64,000 nt of DNA from Monarcha castaneiventris obscurior (GCA_026261815.1 JAMPIT010000848.1:4712001-4776000), one strand, 5' to 3'; positions 23,141 to 36,618 are shown, counted from the first letter of the stretch. The notes: generated from the sequence alone by a model not told the origin. Numbers and translations: made by a program.

Positions 23141-25101
23141 GAAAAGCAAACAGAATTGAGTAGAAAATGTAAAAAAAATACTTCTTCAGGGTTCATGAAT
23201 GAAAAAGCCTCACAAGGAACCTGACTGGGTGTGTAAACACATTGTTCAACTAAAGAACGCAGGTTTAGGTGTCTGTAATTAGCTGAGGTGCTTAGGAGTT
23301 AATTTGACATTCGTGGAAGTTAAAGGTTATTTGGTGTAGAACAAAGAATAGTATGAACAGCTCCCATTCAGCATTCCTCACAGAGCTGGAGGAATGATCT
23401 GCTCTGTGAATTTGGCCTCTGGTTCTGTTTTCCAATTACCCTCAGGCAGATGGTGATTTTGTTTTATTTATTCACTATAGGAATTATTTGCTGGATAGCC
23501 TCAGTAAACAATTCTCAGTTGATACATTGCCAGTGAGCAGTTTCCTTAGGATCTTCAGTGCTTGCTCTGAAGATGCATCAAAAAGCTGCAAAGACCACCT
23601 GGAATCTCTGTGGTCTCTTCTGGGATGAGCAGATGCCTTAGAAGGCAGGTTTCTAAAGAAAAAAGGGTGTGATTTCAGTTTCAACATTCCCTTTCTAGGA
23701 ATATTTCTGTAAATGGAGCTGTTTCCCATGAGCAAGTCCAGCAGTCATTCCAAAGCCCAGAATTAGCCCAGGTACACAAAAGAGCACTTGAGCTCCCAGC
23801 CCAGCCACACAGCTGCTCCCTCAGGTCTCTGTTTTCATTTCCCTGCTCAGAGCTGAGGCTTTTGGCTCTCCCTTCATGTGACAGACACTCATCAGCACCA
23901 TGGTCAACGTGGAGGAAATTTTAAGCAGCCTATGACTGCATACTCAGTCTTTTCAAATATTTTACTGTCCATTAAAACAAAAGCTTGTCAGAGAAAAGTG
24001 ACATTAAAAATAATAAGCTGCTGTATACAAGCCTGCCTGTCCCCTCTGCCCAGGCTGTCTCCAGCCCCTCTGGTGACCCATCATCTCTCCACATGTCTCC
24101 TCTTCCTTCTGCTGGGAAAGGCTTTGAGATGCTGAATTCCTTCGACCCCGAGGTTCCCCACTTCGGAAAACCCACACCACCTAGCCCTTAGCAGAGCTCA
24201 AAGGCAGGAGCAGGTCCTTGAATGGGGAAGGTTGTCCTTTGTCTGTCAGGAAGATGGATAAATAGATAATATTGGAGAAGCTGTTTAGCTTCATGCTTGG
24301 ATTCCACTGCATCTGAGCAGCCCTGAGATATTATAAATACTCGAAAATAATCCAAATCAATAAAGCCTAGGGAAATTCCCATCAGATATCACATCTCATA
24401 TAACAGCTGCATCTGTCTGAGCAGGGAACCTAAAATATTCACACTACAGTTCTGTTTTGGGGGATTATTTACCTAACCTAGAGGTAGGTATGATCCCATG
24501 GATTCTTTAAAATAAAGTGCACACCTATTTGTGAAAAATATTTTGTGGTTTGAGTTCCCCCTGTATAAGTTGCCAATGAATCGTGAGCCTGCTCCACTTC
24601 TCCAGATATGGATTTCCACCAGGCAGAAATAAAGTACTAAATTACTTTTCTTATTTTATGGCCCATGAGAAAAATCACCAATCTCAGGACTAAAAAGCTG
24701 GCCAGCAAAGCAAATGACCATTCAAAGGAGAATTACAGAAGCATAAGGAATTGCCAATAAATAACACACTGATATTAAAAGCACAGGGTGAGCTACCAAG
24801 CGCATCAGAGGAAAAACCAACGTTCTTAATGCTGAGATCCTAAACAACCCTGGCAGTAGCTCCCAAGAGGACAAACCCATATATTCCAGTGACTCTGAAA
24901 AGGTCATTGGGTTCTCTTAATGAGCAGCCTGGAAATCAGCATTTGTACATAAATGCAAAAATATATAAAGCCAGGAGCTGTGGTTCATGACAAGCTTGTT
25001 GAGCTTTGATGTAATATTGAACTGGCATTTTCCAGTGTAGAACAGGGCAGGAACTGAAATTGTTGAATCAGTGAAAACCCAGGGGGTTGTAACTCAGTGT
25101 T
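23141..25101. other. Unique non-coding sequence
   Basis: About 2 kb with no recognised repeat, gene or RNA. The longest open frames (83-85 codons) are at chance length. Confidence 0.6.
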
Positions 25102-25226
25102 CACAGAATCCCAGCATGGCTTGGGATGAAAGAGACCTTAAAGCTCAGCCTGTTCCACCCCCTGCCTTGGGCAGGGACACCTTCCACTATCCCAGGTTGC
25201 TCCAAGCCCCATCCAGCCTGGCCTTA
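25102..25226 (-). mobile_element. CR1 LINE, 3'-terminal fragment (~125 bp)
   Basis: The plus strand shows CACAGAATCCCAGCATGG (complement of the tail), then CACCCCCTGCCTTGGGCAGG and CACCTTCCACTATCCCAGG. It ends at CCATCCAGCCTGGCCTTATG. The copy is 5'-truncated and moderately diverged. Confidence 0.9.
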
Positions 25227-28200
25227 TGTTGCCTAAATGTGGATGTCAAAACTGAGAAAGACCAAGTTTCTTCTCTTGGAAGGCTGAGTTGGGAGCTGTG
25301 AAAGCCTGGAGATCTCTGCAGAGCCACCAGCATGTTCTCCTGACCAGGCTGTGCAATGGCTTCTTGAGAATAACCTCACTGTTAAACAGGGGTTTCTCAC
25401 AGCATCACACTCTCCTGCTTTTGCCTGCTGTGGCCAGCCACGGAGGAGTCACACACTCTGGAGTGTGTTTGTGGAAGGACTGAAGAGTTGAACTCTTCTC
25501 TTGTTTGGATGCTACAGGGAAGTGTGGAAAGGCAGGAATCCACACTGGCCAGCCTGAGATGATGAGCTGGGCTAATTTGACTCTCTGTAATTAAAGGAGA
25601 AGCAGCCTGAATGCTGTGAAGCAGCATTTCAACCAGGAACCTCATTTAGCTGCTCCAAGTCACACTCTGGGAGCTCTCCCTGCTCCCCATTGGTTACAGA
25701 GGGAGGTAAAGGAGATCAGGTAGCAAAGGGAATGGATTAAATTACCTGTCTGAAATTTCGTGGTACAAATACCCTGCAAAGTGCCCTAGAACAGAAAGAT
25801 TAGCACAATTTCCAGGGAGGTGTAAAAGACCTTGAGCTGCATCCAACAAGAATTGCACAATCTTTCCAACTGCTGGTGGTTTTTAGTGGCTGCTGCTAAA
25901 AATTCACTGCACAAAATGTTGTGCAAATGCTGTAGAATGGCTTAGCAAAATAAAGCAAAATGAAAAGTGGAAATTAACACCAAGATCCTGGATCCATCTA
26001 TTTTTCCTAGAATTCAAATCAGAGCGCAGGTATGACAGAGCAGCACAGCAGAGGTGCTAAAAGGGAGAACTTCTCGTGGCAAGCGTAGGTGTTTGCAATG
26101 GAAAATTTAGAATTTAGAAAATAATTTTGCAACAGTGTTGGAGGATGATGTCCCCTTTATAAGATAAAAAACCTCGTGAAACAAAGATTAAATAAATACC
26201 ATTCAAAATGAAAATAAGAAGCATAATGATTAAGTTTTCAACTTCTTCCACAGCCTGACAACAGACCTGACAAGTTATCACAAAGGCTGAAAACAAACAA
26301 ACAAGCAAACAAAATATTTGTTTTTCAATAAAAGAAGTGGGAAAACCCCCAAAATTTGAAATCACTGGAAAGTTTCCTTTCAACTTCAGTGGTACTGACT
26401 CACGAATAATCTTGGCTAAGAAGTTTTAGATATAACTTGATGACCATAAAGTTTTTCAGTCCTTCACATGATATAAAATGGAATTATATTTTCTTCCACA
26501 AGCAGGTGCCATAGAGCAGTTTGACTCTTTCTTCTACAGCACTTTGGTGCAAATTCTGCTTGGAAATGGGGTCTTTCCTAAATTCAGCTTGATGTGTGAG
26601 AAAAATCCTGAATTCACGGGTATTTAGGGACCCACCCTGTTTGCATTAGCAGAGATGATGCCAAATGTTTTCCCTGTTTGGGCTAATTCAGCTCCTCTGG
26701 CATTGCAGAGACCCTGCCCCAGAAAAACTCTCCCAAGATGGATTTGCTTTCATGGCTCTTCTCTTCTTGTTTCATCCCTGTAGAGCTGTAGCTGGCAGAG
26801 GCTCATTTTACAAAATCTCTCTCTGTTGACTTCTGTGCCCACCATGTGGTCCCTGTTCACTGGAGCAAAAGCGTTTTCCTGCCATCTCCCAGTCCTCCAA
26901 GTCCTGTTACTGGAAATGAAGTTTTGATGTCTCAGGCACTGGCACGGCTGCTCCTGCCCATGGAAGATGGAAGCACTAAACTGTTAAATTAACAGCTGCA
27001 AACAGCTCGCAGGATTGGGATGAGAGCAAATGAACGTGGCTCCAAATCATTCCTCCTGAGCAGAGCAGGCCCCCGGTGCTGAGGGCACAAAGCAATCAGC
27101 CTGGAATTCCACACCAACCCACATTCCACCTCCAAGACCAATCAGTTTAGATGAAACACTCGGAGGGAGAAAAATAATCTTTCAACTGATGGAAAAACCT
27201 TAAAAAAACATTGTGAAACGGAGGGGTTTTTTTAAGCCCCACATTGCTGCTCAGCTGGCAGTGTTTTTTTCTGGACTGTTTCACCCATCCCTACCCGATG
27301 ATATAAAAGTCAGCGCTTCATTGAACTTCCTAATAGCCAGGACATATTTCCTTTGCAATCCCAGCGCTGCCTCTCGCTATGAGCTTTCTCCTAAGCAGCA
27401 TGACACAACATATTGTAAAGGGAAAATGATAATTAGAAGGAACATTCGAGCAGAGGAAGTTGTCTGGAAAAATGCTTTAGTTAAATGAAGCGGTGAAGAT
27501 TGTTTTTAAGTTAATCTGTTAAACACACTCGCCCTCACGCGCACGCGGATCTGCCCCAGCTCAGGAACGTCTGCTCACTGCAGAGCTGCTGCCTGTGGAT
27601 GGAGCACAAACCCGGGCAAGGAGGAGAAGACAGTTCTTGGTTTGATTTTACAGAGGTTAAATGGAAATGCAGAGGGATTAGAGGCACATGAAGTACCCAA
27701 GTTGAGGAGTGAAGCGCTGCCAGAGCCACCACCGTGACCCAGCTCTGTCACGCTCTGTGCATGCACTGGCTGCTCCTTCCACCAGCTCAGGGACATGACA
27801 AGGCTGTGACCCATGTTCCCAGGGAAAATCTGCATCACCACTGGGAACACAGTTCAGTTTGGATGCTTGAGTTTTGCTTTCAACACAGAACCATTCTTCA
27901 CACGGACTGGTGTTGAAACCATTGGTAATTTCAGACAAACATGTATTAGGGATGGATGATAAAGATGTGTCTGATACAAACTACAAATACTGGAGAGAGA
28001 AATAAATAGAAGAGGTTGTCCTGAGGGAAAGAAAAAAAAGCACACCACAAAAAAAGAAAAATCTATTGCCCTGACAGTCAATTTCTGTTCGAGTCTTTGA
28101 AATATCTTGTGGGTGGGATGGTGGGAGACAATGGAAATCTAAAACATCCCATTTATTTAGTTAACCAGACCACTGCAACACCAATACCTCCTCTACTCAG

Positions 28201-31200
28201 AAATGTTGTGCTTTTGTATAGAAGAGGGAACCATGATTTTATTTCAGACTCAATTAATGTGGGCATGGAGAAGACAAGCACAGAAGTCCATTTTTCAAAC
28301 AATAAGGATCAATTTTCCTTTGGAAAAGTTCACTCTTCCAGCAGTGATGGTTCTATAAAAGCTGCAGGGTTTCCAGGCTTCCAGAAGCAGCCCCAAGTGA
28401 AAGGAGGTTGCACAGTGTGGGAAAAGGGGCCAAAATTGTTTAATAGAAGTTTTTTTTCAGGTAAATCTCCATCCCATAATTGTCACGATATGACTGGGAG
28501 GGTTCTCTGTGTAGAGATCCAGGGATGAGATAATGAACTTCCAAGCAGGGAATGACCATGGCATAGGGAAGAAAGCAAGAGGTGCTGGGAAATGGGATTA
28601 TGTGGGAGAGGGATTTTCCTGCTGCTCATGGCTCAGCCTCAGCCTGCAGGTGTAGTGCAGGATGAGTCTGACACAGAGCACATGTATTCTCCAGAACTGA
28701 GGTTTTTTTCCTCTTTTCTGTTAATACAGAAAATATTTCTGCTAATACGATAAGATTTCTGTGCTGGTAACCTTCTACTTTTGTCTTTCTGCCCTTGGTT
28801 TCCTTTTGTCTTCAAGCACAGAGAGAAGAATTTGAAAGCAGGGCTGGGTTTCAGCTCTTTGCTGGCAGCTCAGGGCAGTGCAGCTCAGCTCATTTGTGCT
28901 CAGGCTCCTTTCCACAGTGCTGCAAAGTCAGCTTGGGACAGGGCAGCTGTGGGTCACTGTTACAATCATTTTCCTTCACACTGTTTTTCAAAAAGCTTTT
29001 AGAGTAACTTGACAATTGCCAGTGTGGATAAGGATCAGTGTCGGTTTCACCGAGTGACTTACCTCAGGAAATGATCAAAAAAGAAACTTCATAGGAAAAT
29101 ATAAAACCTGCCACCCAAGATAATATTGTAACAAATCCCCAGTGTAATAGCGAGTAAATCCAGAGAAGAGCCCTGAAACTCTTAATACATTCAGAAGCTT
29201 CCCTCTTGATTAACTATTACAATTTTGGATATTTTAATGGTCCTCTTTGAATCTAGCTAGAAATTATGTACTTCTACACAGGAGATCAAATGAATCTTGG
29301 CACTCCTGGCCAAGCCTCACCCCCTGCATCCTTGCACCCATTGCTCAGATAAATTGCCTTGTCCAAGATGGTGTTAGAGACTGTTCACTGAGTGCAGTGC
29401 CTGCCCACAAATCTGCTCTTTCACAAATCTGCGTAAATCTCAGCTCCTCTCACCCTGGAAGAGAAGCCAATTCCTTGTGGCCAAATGAGAAGACAAGAGG
29501 ATAATCCAGCACTGTGACGATGGGCCCTGATTAATTAGCTGGTCTTTCTGGATGGAAATAGCAGGGGTGATCCTGCATTAGGAGGCAGGGAGTCATGGGA
29601 GGTTACACTCTCCAGCAGAACCTCTAGAGCAGACTCTCAGCACAAATGATACATTTCTCCTTGTTGGGTTTTATGTTTCTAGTAAATTTTGTGCAGTTGG
29701 AAAATGCCACCTTCATCGCCCTGGCGCCCCAGCCACTGCTGCAGAGGTTATTTCTTTTCCTGACACCACCTATAAACAAATATGTTTCTTTTTTTTTATT
29801 ATTTTTTCCCCTATCATTTTAGAAACTCTCCCATCATAATGGTGTCCAAATTCACTTTTTATGCAGGCAAAAGGTGTTCATACATGACAAGGAGAAATAC
29901 TGCAACTGCTCAGTGAGGAATCCCAGTAGTACCTTTAGTCAGGTTGCAGGTTGGTTGACTTTGGCAATGATTTGGGCTCCCTTGATTGTCCTTCCAGTTT
30001 GAGCATCTGTTCCTAAGGAGAAAGGACAATTTTTGGTCTTTAACACTCAGATCATGGATAAACTGTCCCTGAAATGCCTTGCTACAAATCTTAAAGCAAA
30101 TGGAAATTGTTATTTTGCAATGTCTAATGGGAAACAAGACATTTTTTTTTTTCTTTTTTCCCTCTTATCATGCTTGCACCTAAAAATCAGAACAATGGTT
30201 TACATCCAGGTGAATCCTCTGATATCACTCAATATCAAAAATACTCAAAACTGGCTTCTTTATTTTTTCATTTCTGGACTGGCAGACGGGCTCGTGGCAT
30301 CATGAGGGTTTCATGTGGCAGGAAAACATCCATGGAAATGGCAAAAGTGCCAGCAGCAGAGAGTTCAGGCTCTGGCACCTGACTGTCCTCCTGCAGCACA
30401 TGTGAGAACGATGCAGCAGCCAGTTTTTCTGATTTGTTTTTCTGCTCTTGAACTTTACCCACTGCTCTCAGGATCATTTTGAGAGCTCAGAAGACTCAAT
30501 ATTTTAGCTTTTTTTTCTAGAAGGATCCATTGCAGGAGGTGCTGAAACAGCACCCACTGCCCACATGAGCCATCCCTCATTTTTAAGGACAGTACATCAG
30601 CCAGACAGAGCAAAACACAGCTCTGAAAGTGCAGCTGGAGCTGTGGATACCAGACATTATCTGAAGGCTGAAAAAGTCCATTTTCTGCATCAATGGCAAA
30701 AAATAGGGCAGAAAACAGCAGCTGACTTTAATAGGAGCAGGACAGGCTGCAGCTTAAGAGGAATCTGCTCCAGATGACCAGTCTGAGCTGGTGATTTATT
30801 ATTGCTCCTGCCACCCCGGTGCTGTGGGAGATGCTGTGTTTGGGTGAAAGTCTATATGGGCTGTCAGAATTGTTGCTCGTGTGCTTTCTCTCCTGTAATA
30901 GGACTAAACACTCTGACACCTCCTACCCAGGAATATTTACTGCTACAGCCACGGAGAAGCATCAAATTAAATTTTCCAACCAAGACAGGCTTCCTCCAGC
31001 CCTATTAGAGCATTACAGATTTACTCAATGACAGTTAAGGAACTTGAGACCATCAGCATTTATCGTTAGCTTTGATTTCTGGGTAAAAAGTAATAAATAA
31101 AATCCAAATTCAATAACTGCTCTCCTTGCAAAACATGTGTCACCTACCAAGATCCATCACACATAGGCAGGTGCTACAGCACTCTCATTTGTACTTTGTC

Positions 31201-31744
31201 TGCAGGTGGCAAACTAAACCCAGGAAATAAATGTACTGTAACAGAAAAGTTAAATGTTCAAGAAAAATTAAAAGCTAAACAAGCATTTTCACATCATAGG
31301 AACTTTGACTTTACTGCCAACATCTCCACTGTACAGAAAAAGTTCAGAAAGACTTAGTCCATGCCATGAAAATTTTTTCCAGTTGATGTAAAATACTTTC
31401 CTCCCCTTCCAGATGCCTTTTCCTCTACTTCAACCTCCACAATGGCAGTGGAAGCAACTGTGTCATTGTCTTTATTTCCATCAGGGAGTTCTGGATGCTC
31501 CTTCTCCTTCCAACTCCTTGAAAGTCAGGAATGGCAGACACAAAACCAGTGTGTGTTATAGCAAGATGTGCTCTCCTGGAGACATTGCTCATCCTTAAAG
31601 GATAGTGACTAATTTCTTCCATTATTTCTCTTTCATCAGGGAAATGATTATCTGTACTGGACAACTTGTAGAAGAGTAATAAAGCAAACAGTAAGTAGGG
31701 ATGTGAATAAATAGAATGAGTCAATACTGCTTTTGTTAAGTCAA
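25227..31744. other. 6.5 kb of unique sequence, no recognised gene
   Basis: The longest repeat-free span so far. A (CAAA)n run lies at about 26290-26314. A 143-codon frame at 28097-28528 (plus) matches no family I know. Around 27500-27560 there is a small CpG cluster (CTCACGCGCACGCGGATC). A few AT-rich, well-ordered stretches (for example 29090-29240) look like candidate conserved non-coding sequence, but that cannot be judged from one genome. Confidence 0.55.
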
Positions 31745-32703
31745 ATTGTGGCCAGAAATCTCCTGGAGTTCTTTAAGGGTGTTTATGAGCTTGTAAACAA
31801 AAAGGATTGGTCAGCATAGCACAGCTGTAGATCCATGAGATTTCCATTAAATTTCCTGACTAGGGGTCTTAGAGAACTGAGACCTCCCTGGGATAAAAGA
31901 GCTGCTCAATTTGTGCATTAACAACTGGTTATAATATAAGGAACAAAAGGTAAGGATGGTTTTTACTGGTTTTCAACAAGGCTGTAAAAGGTTGTCTGCT
32001 TGAACTGTTTTTATTCAGTAGTTCTACATAACCTCAAAAAGAGGATGAATATGGCAAATTGCTGAGGGTAGAAATGTATTTGTTATAACCAGACTTGAAG
32101 TTTATTTCAAAGAAGTGTATAGAGCTCCCAGGACATATAAAAATAGTAGAAGAAATACACTGGGAGGAGATTTATGACTGGATAGATTATAGGAGTCTGG
32201 ACTGTGTTAAATAGGCAGTGATGATTTAACTGTGGTGGATGAAGAAGGGTAAAAGATGAGATAAACCTATGAAATTATTGGCTGTGGGGAGAGGATGAAC
32301 ATGGAGAGATTATTCCGTTTCTTTCAGTATTAAAACAGGGATGTATATAATGAAAAGAGTCGGAAACAGGGTTAAAGTAAATAAAAAAATACATATTTTT
32401 AGCACAAAATAAAGAATTGCTTTGAGGAGCTCATTGTCCCAGGATATTTCAGTGGCTGAAACTGTGAACAGATTGGAAAAAGATTCATTGAGATAAGCTG
32501 CTGTTGTTGCAGAAAGCTATTACATCTATTACACATTATGAAGCCCAAAAAGCCCAGAACTCCAGAAGCTGGGAAAATCATCAATTTAAAATTACCTTTC
32601 TTCTTGTAGATTCCATCCTAGAGAACCTGCTATCACTCCCATCAGGAGCAAGTCAGGGAGCTGGCCTTTGATCCAGCATAGTGCAGCAGTTCTTCCATCT
32701 TCC
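31745..32703 (+). mobile_element. Long ancient CR1 LINE: reverse transcriptase part through 3' end
   Basis: About 960 bases follow, in order and without large gaps, the CR1 consensus that I recall from turtles and other reptiles. At 31763 a short in-frame peptide LEFFKGVYELVNKKDW matches the CR1 reverse-transcriptase stretch upstream of the catalytic region. AACTGGTTATAATATAAGG near 31925 matches the block after it. AGAGATTATTCCGTTTCTTT (about 32303) and GGAGCTCATTGTCCCAGGAT (about 32425) match the end of the coding part and the CR1 3' region. CCAGAAGCTGGGAAAATC (~32562) and GGCCTTTGATCCAGCATAG (~32663) match the 3' untranslated end. Stops and frameshifts are frequent, so the copy is dead. 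It is far more diverged than the other CR1 copies here. Confidence 0.82.
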
Positions 32704-35339
32704 TGGGAGTAATTCCATAGCACGGCCACCACCTGAGCCTGCCTGGCACATGAGGTACCTGGAGGGAAGCTGGGCCACAGCTGGACCTGGATAGGGGTAG
32801 GAGGCTGCAATAATTCTGGATTTTATTCCCATTGATACCTCAGATTGCTTGCATTATGTCTTCAGTATACCTTGCTTTTTATCAGAATGGCATTTTCTCT
32901 TTGCAGTGACATGACGTAACACCATACTGAAAATGGTCTGGTTTAATAAAACATTGCCTATCTGTATATAAAAACAACTTTTCCTCATCTTAATGGTGCC
33001 ACTGGAGAGAGCTAACTGGTTATTGAAAGGACAAGGTCATGGTGGAGACAAACTCAGTGTGGGAAGCCAGGGAAGTTTATCAATAGAGAGACTTGGGGGC
33101 TAAAAAAGTGATGGAAAAGAGAGTTGGTGAACTGTGACCATGAGCCTCAAACCTGCCCTCTCTGCCTTTCCTGATACGGTAAAAGGATTAGGAGTTTTTT
33201 GGAAGGTGCTTGGCTGTGAAGGACATCCAGAAAACATCTGCTCTTGCCCCTGTTCAAAGACCACTGGAGTCAAAGGAGCCCCTTTCTGCAGCACTTTGTG
33301 TTCAGTTTTCAGTCCCAGAGCAGACTATCCATGGCAGATCGCTGGCAGGGAGGCAGTGCTGTGCTGCCTTCCTCAGCCATTAATTGCAGATCCCAATCAG
33401 CTGCCCAGACAGCAAAGACAGGAACAGTTTGCCACTCCCTGAGCCTGGCTTAGCTCAGTCTGTCCTGCTGTCTTGCCCATCGTCCCTCAGAGCTGCTAAA
33501 CTGATCCAGCTCCATCCCTTTCCTCTTTCTCTGTGACTCTGGTGTTTGCTGGAAACCACTCCCCTGACAGGTGACACTTGCACATTATCAATAAACAAAG
33601 ACCATCTTTTTGTGTGCTGGCTCCCAGCTCCATCCCATAAGGGGCTGCTGTTTCAGGATTGTTTGGGAGTGTGTGGGTTGCCTTGTCACATTGGTTGTGT
33701 AATGAAAGGGTACAGAAAACAGCCTGAGATCTGCTACTGGAGACATGTAATTATTGCTGATCTCAAGGGAGCTTGTGAGTTGGGGTTTCTTTGTTATTAC
33801 TTGTGCTATGACAATGGTATCTGGATGTTTACTTTTCAGCCTTATCCCATATCTAACCAGCTGAAAGGATGGATGTATCAGCAGGATTTCTGAGGGGAGC
33901 AGAGTGTGCTAGAGTGTTCAGTGCCCCGTGCTGCTGGGTGAGTGTTTCTGAAGGCACAGGATACAGGTGATTGCAGTTTACCTGAGGCACAGTTTGGGTT
34001 GGTTCCTGTCCTGTATTTTTTACCACGTAACAAACACATCATGACTCAAGGCCATGGGGTGAAATGACACCCTTAGAGCAGCAAAATCCATATGAGTGTT
34101 TTTTAACACTGCTAATGCAGGAACATGCACCTTTACATTTCAACTGCATCCCCACTTTCACTTAGCTTTAGCAAAACACAGGGTCAGGTGATTGCCCAGC
34201 CAGGCAGGAACCCTCCAGGTGCCAGAGGCTGTGTGTTTTCCACCAGAGGATTGACATCCTTGTAGTGGGTTGGAGTGAGAGCCAACCTCTCAGCCAGGAA
34301 TTATTTGAAACAAGATATCAGCATTGGTCTGTACATGTCCATTAAAAATGATAGCAATTTTCTCAATATAGAGATTGCTACTCTGTGTATCTGCTTGGAG
34401 TGGAGAGCACTAAGTGAAGCTTTAAGCTTCAACCCTGCATCCCCATCACACATCACAGCCTTCAGAGACCCAGCAACATCCATCACCTGAGGCTTCAGCG
34501 GTGTGGATGAACCAGTGACTTTCCTTTTGTGAATCTCCTATGTCCTGAGGCAGACCAAATTTATTAAACACACAAAAGGACCTCAGCAGAATTACAGCAT
34601 CACAGACTGATTTCAGCTGCTCCTCAGCAGCGCTCCCTGCTTTGTGGGGCCATGGGTTGTGTGCATGTGCAGCACCTAAAGTGAGGTGGTATTTTAGGTG
34701 CCTCATGTCAAATGTATAGGACTAAAAGACACAACTCAAAACTTTGTGACAGCTTCAATGCAAATTTCTCCCCATTCCTTCCTCTTCCCATAACAGACAG
34801 TGTTGAGTTGTGGTTTAAGTCTGATATTGAAGTTTAGATGAGTTTACTTACTTTTTCTCATTTGTTTTTAGAAAAAAAAAATCCCAAGCAACAGGATAAA
34901 AACCATAAAACCCCCTTTTTTCCATTCCTCTTGGGAAAAGCTTTGACACACATAGTGGCAGAAAATTTCCATGATAGAAGAAATTCTGCTGTCTGAAAAC
35001 CCACAGAAAATCTGAGAGAAACACCACATATTTTTGCATTCAGACATCCCTTTAATGAAAATGCCCGGTTGTGGGACTAAAATAGTGCACCTCTAAATTG
35101 TTGCTGGCTTTGAGCTGGATTCCACTTGCACACTTGCTTATCTGCCACTGCATGGAGAATGGGTGAGTTGAAAGGCAAGGAATGGTGTGTATAAACTGGA
35201 GATGGGTTGTGAAGGTGCAGTGTGTATTTAATTTGCAGGAAAATACACCAGAACCGAGATCTGAGCACTCAGGTTTGGTCCCTGAAAAGCAGAGGCTGCT
35301 GTAGCCATTGTCTGGTTGGGAGCAAAGGGGGAAGGAGGC
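32704..35339. other. Unique non-coding sequence
   Basis: About 2.6 kb with no recognised repeat or gene. Open frames of up to 115 codons (33546-33893) look random. Confidence 0.6.
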
Positions 35340-36050
35340 CTCAGAGTTGAGAGGAAAGCAGATTGCGTGACTAAACCCCGGTGAAAATGAGCTGTGATCC
35401 GTCGGGAGTGAGAGTCTGGCACTTGCCTCACCTTCATCCGTGCTGTTTCCTCTCCTGCTGCTTGAAGATAGCCAAGAGCTTCCTTTTTAATCAAGGACCA
35501 TTGGAAAGCACCAGCGGGCTCCCACTCACAACGCATTGATTGGCTTCCAACCGCAGTGACAATTGCATCCTGTAATCAAAACAGCAATCATTAACGGCAC
35601 GATTATCCCCCCTCCCCACACACACACACACACACACACACTGTCACACACTCCTGGAGCAGGAGGGATGACTCTGAAATGCAGAACACAAACAACACAC
35701 GACGTTCTCCTGGCTGGGCCTGGTTCCAGGCGGATCCTTTGCCAGAGGCCCCGGGAGGGCAGGTGCTGGTGGCGGAGTCTGGGGATCAGGATTGGGAATC
35801 AAAAGGCAGTGCTGAAGGAGTTGAGAGGGAATCCAGGGTGATGCAATCATCAGTTGCCCTCAGTGCCCCCCATGCCATCCCTGCTGCTTGAACGCCCCTC
35901 CCCAGGCTCTGCCGGAGCTGTGGCACTGGGCTGGAATCACCTTCCCACAGCTCCCCTTCCCCATCGCTTGCAGAGCGCTGTGGCCACGGGGGAAGGTGGA
36001 ATTTCAGGGATGTCTGACTTTCTGAAAGCTTGGAACGCAGCTGGGACAGT
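35340..36050. promoter_or_regulatory. CpG-enriched stretch containing a (CA)n run
   Basis: About 20 CpG in 710 bases, against a background of roughly nine per kilobase. Clusters lie at 35360-35410 and 35700-36010. The stretch is split by the (CA)n run at 35617-35641 and lies directly upstream of a long polypyrimidine tract. No promoter elements with a following gene are visible. The regulatory role is inference from composition alone. Confidence 0.25.
35617..35641. repeat. (CA)12 microsatellite
   Basis: Uninterrupted CA dinucleotide run of 25 bases, followed by TGTCACACAC. Likely length-polymorphic. Confidence 0.97.
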
Positions 36051-36181
36051 TTATTCTGGAGACACCAAACCCTGCTGCCAGACTCCCTTTCCTTTTTTTG
36101 TCCTGACCTGCTTTCAGCTCCCTTTCAGATGCTCCATTGCTGCATAGGCTGTTCTCTCTCCACACCCAGCACATGGACAGG

Positions 36182-36618
36182 GTCTTCTCTTCTCTTCTCT
36201 TCTCTTCTCTTCTCTTCTCTTCTCTTCTCTTCTCTTCTCTTCTCTTCTCTTCTCTTCCCTTCTCTTCCCTTCTCTTCTTTCCCTTCCCTTCCCTTCCCTT
36301 CCCTTCCCTTCCCTTCCCTTCCCTTCCCTTCTCTTCTCTTCTCTTCCCTTCCCTTCCCTTCTCTTCTCTTCTCTTCCCTTCTCGTCTCTTCTCTTCTCTT
36401 CCCTTCTCGTCTCTTCTCGTCTCGTCTCGTCTCGTCCCTTCCCTTCTCCTTCCCTTTCCTCTTCCTTCTTCCCTCCCTTCTCCCTTTCCTTCCCCTTTCC
36501 CCTTCTCCCTTCCCTTCCCTTCCCCTTTCCCTTCCCCTCCCCCTTCCCCTTTCCCTTCCCCTTCCCCTTCCTTCCCCTTCCCCTTCCCCTCCTCTTCCCC
36601 TTCCCCTTCCCTTCTCCC
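36182..36618. repeat. 437-bp polypyrimidine tract: (TTCTC)n, (CCCTT)n, (CTCGT)n, (TTCCCC)n
   Basis: On the plus strand the tract is almost pure C/T. About 200 bases (36183-36383) have no purine at all, and a second pure run spans 36435-36618. The repeat unit changes along the tract: TTCTC at the left, CCCTT at about 36285-36350, mixed TTCTC/CCCTT, then CTCGT units at about 36405-36434 that place G at 36409, 36419, 36424, 36429 and 36434, and finally six-base TTCCCC-type units. Polypurine-polypyrimidine DNA of this length can form intramolecular triplexes. Open frames of Ser/Leu/Phe/Pro or Arg/Lys/Glu/Gly repeats are artefacts. Confidence 0.97.

Noticed and set aside
28097..28528. 143-codon plus-strand open frame
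   Set aside because: No family resemblance and no splice or promoter context. Length is within chance.
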